Assembly (NCBI RefSeq): GCF_009933175.1
Contig: NZ_MAEJ01000001.1
Coordinates: 270,238 to 334,237 of the forward strand
Direction of reading: 5' to 3'
DNA: 64,000 nucleotides
DNA from: Candidatus Enterococcus huntleyi
Lineage (GTDB): Bacteria > Bacillota > Bacilli > Lactobacillales > Enterococcaceae
Position numbers and translations under genes: made by a program. Positions within the stretch are counted from its first letter, which is position 1. The number at the start of each line of letters is the position of its first letter. Below the pieces are notes generated by a model, which was not told the origin of the DNA, did no database searches, and worked only from the letters and a program-made list of their open reading frames with translations. Shown piece by piece: positions 58,104 through 64,000 of this stretch.

Positions 58104-58156
58104 AGAGAACAAAGAGATAGAATGTAGTATCTATTTCTTTGTTCTCTTGGTATAAT
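58104..58156 (+). promoter_or_regulatory. Long inverted repeat and extended -10 promoter of the third AraC/GH39 gene
   Basis: AGAGAACAAAGAGATAGA (58104-58121) pairs with TCTATTTCTTTGTTCTCT (58130-58147) around an 8-base loop, with one G-T pair. TGGTATAAT (58148-58156), an extended -10, follows at once. The hairpin can end the PTS-GH1 transcript even without a good T-run, and as DNA it overlaps the promoter of the next gene, so it may also be an operator. Confidence 0.65.
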
Positions 58157-58188
58157 TTCACTTAAAAATAGAAGGTGAGGGACGTGAA

Positions 58189-60597
58189 ATGCAGATGAAT
58201 AGTCCGTGGGATAATATCACCATTAAAAAAATTGACGATGATTATAATAATGTAAATAGTTATGATGGGAATGTTCACTTAATTTATATCCTAAAAGGAT
58301 CAGTAGTCATTGGGAATGAATACGAAACCATCGAGTTACATGCTCCTGGGTTCATGATCCTACCCAAACTTGGTTCATATAAAGTTGTGCTGTCAGGTGC
58401 GGTGGTCTACGACATTGGTCTGAGTTATTCATTTAACAAAAAAAATAGTGAAGTAAACTATAGTTACGAGTTTATTGGAAATTCGCATATAAAAGGTGGT
58501 CAATTTAATGACTCCCTTTATTTTAACTTAGATAAGTTACTCTCTCTTTATTACCTTGAAAAGGACACGACTTCTCCTGCGATTGTATTCGAAACGTATT
58601 TTAGTATTCTTACCATATTAGAAAATAAATATTATCGTGAAGTTAAGGTAAGGAGAGGTAGCCGAAACGTAGCAAGTAGAGTGGAGGAAGTAAAACAATA
58701 TATCGATAGTAATTATGAGAAAGAAATTAAATTGAAGGATTTAGCTAAACGTTTTTTTGTCTCTGAACAGTATCTTTCTCGAACATTTTCTGAGCTAGTA
58801 GGTGTACCGTTAAGTGAGTATTTAGTGGATCTTCGCCTGAGTAAAGTCAAACAAGAATTGATTCAAACCGATAAATCCATCACTAGTATAGTTTATGACG
58901 CTGGTTTTTCAAATGTAAATTCTTTTAATCGAATTTTTAAGAATAGGTTTGGTACAAGCCCAACTTATTTTAGGAAAATGAATCAAAATAAAGAGGAGCC
59001 TTCCTCCACTTCAGAACCGACTAATTTAGATGAACAACTTCTACCGTTATTGAATCATACAGAAAAGGTTAGTACAGAGGAAACGATTCGCTTAAACTGT
59101 CAAAACAGTAGTGACTTTCAAGTAGCTGATGGAATTATTAATATGGGTGCTGCCGCTAACTTATTAGACGCCAGATACCGTAGACAGTTGGAGACATGCA
59201 AAGATATCTCCGTTCTGAAATATTTGCGCATCAGCGATATTATGTCGAAAAATCTAGTCACTAGAACGAATGGGCAGCTTATATTCACGGTCTTAGACCA
59301 AGTGATTCATTTTATATTGGAAGAAGGCTACCAACCTTTCATTGTTTTAAATCCACCACAGTTGGACGAGAAAAGTAGTCTAGGTCAGACCCATTATTCC
59401 CTCTCAGCTTGGATCAAAGATATAGTACAAATTTGTGAACACTATTTAAGTCTCTATGGTTCATCGGTAATCAAAAAATGGAAGTTTGAGCTCGTTCAGC
59501 CTCATTTCAGATATTTATATGCGAGAGGGGAAATTACCAGCCTGTTTAAAGGTGAGAATGAACAACTAGACATTTCACGCATGGCAGAATATATCGTCTA
59601 TTGCGAGCGAGTAATAAAAGCAATCCGTCAGAAAGACCGAAACTTATCTATTGGTATCGGCGGCTTGCCGCTTAAGGAATTTATCGAATCAGCGGATGAA
59701 ACCACATTGGGATCCATGCAATCAATGGACTTTGCTTTCATTTGTTTCACCTCACTTCCCTATTTATCACGAGAAAGTACAAGTAATGGTAGAGCAGCAA
59801 TAGTCAAGCAGAGCAAAGAAGATTACCTTTATAAGTTAACGAATCGGGTGCAAATTTTATTAAAAGAAAATAATCTAGAAAAATCTATCTATCTTACTGA
59901 ATTTAATATTACTTCCTTTACGAATGATCGGATCAATGATACGTCATTTAAGGGAACCTATATATTTAAAAACCATCTAGATTTATCTAGTCAGTATAAC
60001 GGCATCGGCTATTGGTACTTTTCTGACTTAATCGATATGTCTTCAAATGAGACCGTCAAAGAATTTATTGGTGCACCAGGCCTGATGACTAAGAATGGAC
60101 TCCCGAAAATTGGACTTTACGCCTACGTATTTCTCGATAGTGTTGAAGAGAAACTGATTTTTAAGAATCAGACATTTCTTGTTACCAAAAATTCCACCAC
60201 TGATTCGATTACGATTGTCGCCTGTGGCTATACACCGGTTGATTCCTCATATTTTAATTGGTATGAGTCAGATGATGCAACAAATGATGCACATATCTTT
60301 TCTAACTATTATGCGACTAAAACTGTTATTCAATTAGAAAACTTACCGATTAATTCTAGAGAATATCAGCTTACTACAAGAAAAATCGGGTATTTCGAAG
60401 GAAATGCCTTAGATGAGGTGATGAAAGTAACAACCTCAGAGCAGTTAACGCCATCTGTTTTAGATTATCTTCATAAGAGAAGTGAGCCAAGGCTGTATAT
60501 GAAATCAATACCTGTCACTGACAATGCAATCGAGCTAAGCATAAAAGTCGAGCCACAACAATTAGTATTATTTGAATTGACGCGCATCTATAAATAA
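58189..60597 (+). CDS. AraC family regulator with C-terminal GH39-like domain
   Basis: 802 residues: cupin-like sensor (about 1-130), AraC domain (about 165-265, ending FKNRFGTSPTYFRKM), Glu/Ser linker, and GH39-like barrel (about 300-802). The nucleophile motif is kept as YLTEFN (Glu near 571), but the acid/base NEP position reads LVQPH (near 433). It shares this half-degenerate pattern with the protein at 19287. It lies directly downstream of the second PTS-GH1 pair and is the likely regulator of it. ATG 58189 follows GGTGAGGG. Confidence 0.87.
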   Translation: MQMNSPWDNITIKKIDDDYNNVNSYDGNVHLIYILKGSVVIGNEYETIELHAPGFMILPKLGSYKVVLSGAVVYDIGLSYSFNKKNSEVNYSYEFIGNSHIKGGQFNDSLYFNLDKLLSLYYLEKDTTSPAIVFETYFSILTILENKYYREVKVRRGSRNVASRVEEVKQYIDSNYEKEIKLKDLAKRFFVSEQYLSRTFSELVGVPLSEYLVDLRLSKVKQELIQTDKSITSIVYDAGFSNVNSFNRIFKNRFGTSPTYFRKMNQNKEEPSSTSEPTNLDEQLLPLLNHTEKVSTEETIRLNCQNSSDFQVADGIINMGAAANLLDARYRRQLETCKDISVLKYLRISDIMSKNLVTRTNGQLIFTVLDQVIHFILEEGYQPFIVLNPPQLDEKSSLGQTHYSLSAWIKDIVQICEHYLSLYGSSVIKKWKFELVQPHFRYLYARGEITSLFKGENEQLDISRMAEYIVYCERVIKAIRQKDRNLSIGIGGLPLKEFIESADETTLGSMQSMDFAFICFTSLPYLSRESTSNGRAAIVKQSKEDYLYKLTNRVQILLKENNLEKSIYLTEFNITSFTNDRINDTSFKGTYIFKNHLDLSSQYNGIGYWYFSDLIDMSSNETVKEFIGAPGLMTKNGLPKIGLYAYVFLDSVEEKLIFKNQTFLVTKNSTTDSITIVACGYTPVDSSYFNWYESDDATNDAHIFSNYYATKTVIQLENLPINSREYQLTTRKIGYFEGNALDEVMKVTTSEQLTPSVLDYLHKRSEPRLYMKSIPVTDNAIELSIKVEPQQLVLFELTRIYK

Positions 60598-60760
60598 ATT
60601 CATAGAAAAAAGACCCAAAAATATTCAGCTCAGCTGTGAGTTCTTGGGATATTTTATCTTTGGTCTGAATTAGTGAGGTATTATGATTTTATGAATAAAA
60701 TCATAAAGTAAAATACAAAATTGTTATTTAATTATCGCCGGATTTGAAAAATAAAATTCT

Positions 60761-60781
60761 CTGCCCACGTTTCTGCCCACG
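60761..60781. repeat. Direct repeat CTGCCCACG x2 near tRNA-Thr
   Basis: CTGCCCACG occurs at 60761-60769 and 60773-60781, 12 bases apart, about 75 bases from the tRNA-Thr gene. Short GC-rich direct repeats of this type occur at the ends of tRNA-integrated elements, where integrase binds. No integrase is encoded in the window. Confidence 0.45.
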
Positions 60782-60793
60782 CGAGGCAAAATC

Positions 60794-60848
60794 CAAAAAA
60801 AGACGCCGCCCTAAATGGTCTGAAAAGACTGTTAGGACGGCGTTTTTG
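60794..60848 (-). terminator. Terminator of tRNA-Thr (bidirectional)
   Basis: CGCCGCCCTAA / TTAGGACGGCG with an inner TCT-gaaa-AGA loop, flanked by A7 on the left and T5 on the right. On the minus strand it ends the tRNA transcript; on the plus strand it may end the AraC/GH39 gene. Confidence 0.85.
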
Positions 60849-60854
60849 ACGTAT

Positions 60855-60926
60855 GCCAACTGCAGGAATCGAACCTGTGACCTACGCGTTACGAGTGCGT
60901 TGCTCTACCTACTGAGCTAAGTTGGC
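60855..60926 (-). tRNA. tRNA-Thr (anticodon CGT)
   Basis: 72-base cloverleaf on the minus strand. Acceptor GCCAACT / AGTTGGC is perfect, D arm GCTC / GAGC, T arm with TTCGAAT. The anticodon loop CTCGTAA gives anticodon CGT (60891-60893) for codon ACG. The top anticodon-stem pair is A-C. CCA is not encoded. Confidence 0.95.
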
Positions 60927-60992
60927 GAAATACATTATGAATTATAGTAAAAAAAAATAATTTTGTAAAGGAATAACACGTGAGTAGTTAAT

Positions 60993-61064
60993 GACAAGTT
61001 TTATTTGCAAAATGTATTGACAATAAAACTTGGTATGATACACTTGTTTTGCCAAGTAAACTTG
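60993..61064 (+). promoter_or_regulatory. Promoter with repeated CAAGT/ACTTG motifs
   Basis: TTGACA (61017-61022) and TACACT (61039-61044, with TGA before it as an extended -10) are 16 bases apart. Around them CAAGT or ACTTG occurs at 60995, 61028, 61042, 61053 and 61060; the last two form CAAGTAAACTTG. An inverted repeat CAAGTTTTATT / AATAAAACTTG (60995-61005, 61022-61032) spans the -35 box. Probable binding sites of the Xre protein encoded at 61453. Confidence 0.6.
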
Positions 61065-61121
61065 TTAAAATGTTGAAACAGATTTGATTCTTATAATTAT
61101 ATACTGCAAGGAGGAAGAAGA

Positions 61122-61448
61122 ATGAATAAAGAAGAATTATTGAGAAAAGCAAGAGATTCCAAAAAAGGTGCAAGAGAAGGTGTTGAGCACCAACAAGTGT
61201 TGAATGGTAGTAGGTACGGTGGGATTGTATTTGTAGTTGTGGCAGTTCTTCTTATGGTATATACCTTGTTTAAATGGAGGCTTACGGAGCTTTATATGAT
61301 CTTGGCTATTGTCTGGTTATATTTCCCAGCAACTGTCTATGGTATGACAAAGATAGAGCATAAAAAGAATAAACAAACGGGAACCATTATTGTTTGTTTT
61401 ATCATTGGTTTAGCGCTATTGGGCATGTATTTTATAAAGAGCTGGTGA
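61122..61448 (+). CDS. Small membrane protein (DUF6442-like)
   Basis: 108 residues. A polar N-terminal third (1-27; KARDSKKGAREGVEHQQ) is followed by about three membrane segments (near 28-50, 52-72 and 85-105). The layout and N-terminal motif resemble DUF6442 proteins, which commonly accompany small Xre regulators. The ribosome site is AAGGAGGAAG. It is co-transcribed with the Xre gene that starts 4 bases after its stop. Confidence 0.78.
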   Translation: MNKEELLRKARDSKKGAREGVEHQQVLNGSRYGGIVFVVVAVLLMVYTLFKWRLTELYMILAIVWLYFPATVYGMTKIEHKKNKQTGTIIVCFIIGLALLGMYFIKSW

Positions 61449-61452
61449 GTGT

Positions 61453-61671
61453 ATGAAAGAAGAATTAGTTTTAAGAAATAATTTGAAGCAAGCTAGAAAA
61501 GAAAAACAAATGTCACAGACGCAGTTGGCCGAGCTTGTGGGTGTTTCAAGAAATACGATAAGTTCGATTGAAACAGGGCAATTTAATCCAACCGCTAAGT
61601 TAGCGTTAATTCTTTGTATCGCTTTAGAAAGAAAATTTGAAGAATTGTTCTATTTTCAGGAGAGTGAGTGA
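61453..61671 (+). CDS. Small Xre-type HTH regulator
   Basis: 72 residues, one helix-turn-helix (7-65): KQMSQTQLAELVGVSRNTISSIETG. It is like the regulator at 9539 in size and in being paired with a membrane protein, although here the membrane gene comes first. Probably autoregulates the pair through the CAAGT motifs upstream. Confidence 0.88.
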   Translation: MKEELVLRNNLKQARKEKQMSQTQLAELVGVSRNTISSIETGQFNPTAKLALILCIALERKFEELFYFQESE

Positions 61672-61763
61672 ATTCAGAACTGAAGCATAGAGCTAAGAAA
61701 GTACGACTTATAATTGAAAATACTTAACTTCCGTTTTCATTTCATGATTTTTTTCATAAAATG

Positions 61764-61772
61764 TGCTATAAT
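61764..61772 (+). promoter_or_regulatory. Extended -10 promoter of the DUF2187-like gene
   Basis: TGCTATAAT, 28 bases before the start codon. Confidence 0.6.
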
Positions 61773-61799
61773 TAGAGATGAAAGGTAGGTTTTTTATTT

Positions 61800-62036
61800 A
61801 TGGCTACATTTGGAAAATTTGATTCTACTGTCGTCCCCTCTGAATTTGGAAAAGATTTTATGGTTAACACGCACGTTACTTTTACGGTCCATGGTAAAAC
61901 GCAGACAGGAACAATTACTAAACAGCTTAAGAACTCTGCCGTAGTTGAGATTGATCAAACGCGTGAAAATGATCAATTAATGACACAAAGTAATGGTGTC
62001 GTAATTATTAATTACAAGCATATGAAAGAAATTTAA
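61800..62036 (+). CDS. DUF2187-like small protein
   Basis: 78 residues. A small beta-barrel pattern is visible: VTFTVHGKTQTGTITKQLKNSAVVEID, then VVIINYKHMKEI, as in DUF2187 (YkvS-like) proteins. No cysteine, no membrane segment. Own promoter and terminator, so it is monocistronic. Function unknown. Confidence 0.78.
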   Translation: MATFGKFDSTVVPSEFGKDFMVNTHVTFTVHGKTQTGTITKQLKNSAVVEIDQTRENDQLMTQSNGVVIINYKHMKEI

Positions 62037-62041
62037 TTTAG

Positions 62042-62071
62042 GCCATCTCACTTAATAGAGATGGCTTTTTT
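62042..62071 (+). terminator. Terminator of the DUF2187-like gene
   Basis: Perfect stem GCCATCTC / GAGATGGC with an 8-base loop, then T6. Confidence 0.92.
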
Positions 62072-62208
62072 GATGCGCAAAAATTGGCATAGGAATCAGG
62101 ACGATGGTGCGAGGGCAAGAATGGTAGACTGAGAGTGATCGGCTGAACGAAATAATGAGGGGGTCAATAATGACTCAATGAGAGAATGATTAGTATTTCA
62201 CAAATATG

Positions 62209-62237
62209 TTGCTTTCAATAACAAACTTCTTTATAAT
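62209..62237 (+). promoter_or_regulatory. Promoter of the fumarate-reductase-like gene
   Basis: TTGCTT and TATAAT are 17 bases apart. The 215-base leader that follows can pair ATAAACTG with CAGTTTGTTT. The rest of 62072-62452 shows no gene. Confidence 0.5.
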
Positions 62238-62452
62238 CTAAACGAGAGAAATAGATAGAGTTTTTTATATCATCAGGACATAAACTGCTCTTCAATCGCT
62301 GATATCATTCAGTTTGTTTGTAGGTAGGTTTTTTATCTATCAGGTGGAGAATTATATTTGTGCATGGTTGGTGGAAAAGTTATTTGGATGTTTGTGAAAA
62401 TATTTACTTGATATTTCTCAAAAGCTACATAGTTATTTTAGGGGGAAAAAGA

Positions 62453-63976
62453 ATGAAAAGAAATAAGTTAAAAACAGTGTTCGTTGGTTTAACAATGACA
62501 TTACTAATGAGCGCATGTGCAAGTGATGGCGCATCTACTAAGGAATCTAGCACAGCTAAGAGCACAGAGAGTTCAGTTGAAGCAACTTCTGCTGCATCAG
62601 CACAAGAATACACAGATCCATCAGAATTGAAAGATGAGTATGATGTTGTTATCGTTGGAGCTGGTGGTGCGGGTATGGCGGCAGCACTTTCTGCTAAAGA
62701 TGCTGGCATGAATCCAGTGATTCTTGAAAAAATGCCTATCGCTGGTGGTAATACGTTGAAATCTTCAGGTGGGATGAATGCTTCTGAAACGAAATTCCAA
62801 AAGGAACAAGGAATTGAAGACAGCAATCAATTATTCTTTGATGATACATTAAAAGGCGGAAAAGGTACGAATGATCAAGATCTTTTACATTATTTGGTAG
62901 ACAATTCATCTGACGCGATTGACTGGTTAGATTCTATGGGAATTACTTTAGATAACATCAGCTTTAGTGGTGGGGCAAGCGTGAAAAGAATTCACAGACC
63001 ACATGATGGCGCGGCTGTTGGAACGTATTTAGTTGATGGTTTGGTTAGAAATGTTCACGAAAAAGAAATTCCTTTATTTGTGAATGTTGATGTGAAAAAA
63101 ATCAATGAAAAAGACGGTCAGGTTACTGGCGTGACTGCTGAAATTGATGGCAAAGAAAAAACTATTTCTGGTAAAGCAGTTGTTGTTACAACTGGTGGAT
63201 ACGGATCAAACAAAGAAATGATTGAAGAATATCGCCCTGATTTGAAAGGTTACGTAAGTACCAATTCTGAAGGTAGTACAGGCGATGGTATCAAGATGAT
63301 CGAATCTCTTGGTGGCGCAGTGGTGGATATGGATCAAATCCAAGTGCATCCAACTGTTGTTCAAAAAACAGGTATGCTAATTAGTGAAACTGTTCGTGGT
63401 GAAGGATCAATTCTTGTGAATCAACAAGGTGAACGTTTCTACAACGAACTTGAAACTCGCGACAACGTTTCAGCAGCGATTACAGCATTGCCAGAACATT
63501 ATGCTTACTTAGTATTCGATTCTGCATTAGCTGAGCGTGCAAAACAAGTTGATTTCTACAAAGAACAAGGTGTTGTTATTGAAGGCGAAACGATTGAAGA
63601 GTTAGCTGGTAAAATTGATGTCGATGCGAAAACGTTAGAAAGCACGTTGACTACTTGGAATAAAGCAGTTAAAGATCAATCAGACACAGCGTTCAAACGT
63701 GAAACAGCAATGGATTACGATTTAACAAAAGGTCCTTTCTACGCGATTCAAATTGCGCCAGGAATTCACCACACAATGGGTGGCGTGAAAATTAACACAG
63801 ATACACAAGTAGAAAAAGAAGATGGCTCGACAATTAAAGGTCTATATGCTGCTGGGGAAGTGACTGGTGGTATTCACGGACAAAACCGTATTGGCGGAAA
63901 TGCTGTAGCAGATATTATTATCTTCGGTCGTCAAGCAGGCGCGCAATCAGCGAAATTTGCTAGCGAAGTTAAATAA
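62453..63976 (+). CDS. Lipoprotein flavoprotein, fumarate reductase (flavocytochrome c) family
   Basis: 507 residues from ATG 62453 (behind GGGGGAAAAAG; the longer frame from 62360 has no such site and would hide the signal peptide). Lipoprotein signal with lipobox LMSAC (lipidated Cys22), then a Ser/Thr-rich tether (23-58), then the FAD-binding domain DVVIVGAGGAGMAAALSAKDAG (near 63) and the substrate region with HHTMGGVKI and GGIHGQNRIGGNAVADIIIFGRQAG. The protein is thus outside the cell. Related extracellular reductases use fumarate, urocanate or similar acceptors in flavin-based electron transfer, but those often carry an FMN-binding domain that is missing here. Substrate uncertain. Confidence 0.9.
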   Translation: MKRNKLKTVFVGLTMTLLMSACASDGASTKESSTAKSTESSVEATSAASAQEYTDPSELKDEYDVVIVGAGGAGMAAALSAKDAGMNPVILEKMPIAGGNTLKSSGGMNASETKFQKEQGIEDSNQLFFDDTLKGGKGTNDQDLLHYLVDNSSDAIDWLDSMGITLDNISFSGGASVKRIHRPHDGAAVGTYLVDGLVRNVHEKEIPLFVNVDVKKINEKDGQVTGVTAEIDGKEKTISGKAVVVTTGGYGSNKEMIEEYRPDLKGYVSTNSEGSTGDGIKMIESLGGAVVDMDQIQVHPTVVQKTGMLISETVRGEGSILVNQQGERFYNELETRDNVSAAITALPEHYAYLVFDSALAERAKQVDFYKEQGVVIEGETIEELAGKIDVDAKTLESTLTTWNKAVKDQSDTAFKRETAMDYDLTKGPFYAIQIAPGIHHTMGGVKINTDTQVEKEDGSTIKGLYAAGEVTGGIHGQNRIGGNAVADIIIFGRQAGAQSAKFASEVK

Positions 63977-64000
63977 TTTAGTAGATATTTTGTAAAATGA

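Overview
The window is AT-rich, densely coded DNA of a low-GC Gram-positive bacterium of the Lactobacillales, most likely an Enterococcus or close relative. Grounds: the housekeeping run tdk-prfA-prmC-ywlC-glyA-upp, strong AGGAGG ribosome sites, PTS-dominated sugar uptake, CcpA-type cre sites, a T-box leader and an extracellular lipoprotein flavoprotein. Genus is an inference from gene order and protein similarity recalled from memory; no search was run.

Layout. (1) 1-4.1 kb: end of a galactan/galacto-oligosaccharide ABC operon (two permeases and a GH42 beta-galactosidase). (2) 4.2-13.1 kb: small units: an FMN reductase behind tandem operators, an ECF sigma factor with a probable anti-sigma partner, azlCD, an HxlR regulator opposite an alpha/beta hydrolase, an Xre/membrane-protein pair, signal peptidase I, and a T-box-controlled cyclase-family hydrolase with an ASCH protein. 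(3) 13.4-21.7 kb: a beta-glucoside module (PTS IIBCA and GH1 6-phospho-beta-glucosidase) flanked by two large AraC regulators fused to a degenerate GH39-like domain. (4) 22.0-36.0 kb: a long glycoside operon: histidine phosphatase, PTS IIBC, GH43, a GH106-like glycosidase, two Gfo/Idh/MocA oxidoreductases, a TIM-barrel isomerase, a ROK kinase, a detached PTS IIA, and two consecutive TIM-barrel plus DUF6379-like pairs that look like the two subunits of C-glycoside deglycosidases. This is the most interesting part of the window. (5) 36.0-36.9 kb: no gene, but an array of diverged repeats with GTATAC-centred palindromes. (6) 36.9-44.8 kb: AraC plus GH35-type glycosidase, an HD protein, and AraC opposite a symporter-GH127 operon bracketed by two cre sites. 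(7) 44.8-54.7 kb: mostly core genes, with a small membrane protein, a leader-peptide attenuator candidate before a GNAT gene, and a DnaA-box cluster at ywlC. (8) 55.1-60.6 kb: a second PTS-GH1-AraC/GH39 module. (9) 60.7-64 kb: tRNA-Thr with flanking direct repeats that may mark an integration site, an Xre/membrane pair, a DUF2187-like protein and a fumarate-reductase-like lipoprotein.

Together the accessory blocks describe a bacterium living on plant material: beta-galactosides, beta-glucosides, arabino/xylo-oligosaccharides and probably plant aromatic (including C-linked) glycosides. Sugars enter mainly as phosphosugars through the PTS, are freed by cytoplasmic glycosidases or by oxidation-elimination chemistry, and are controlled by AraC sensors and catabolite repression.
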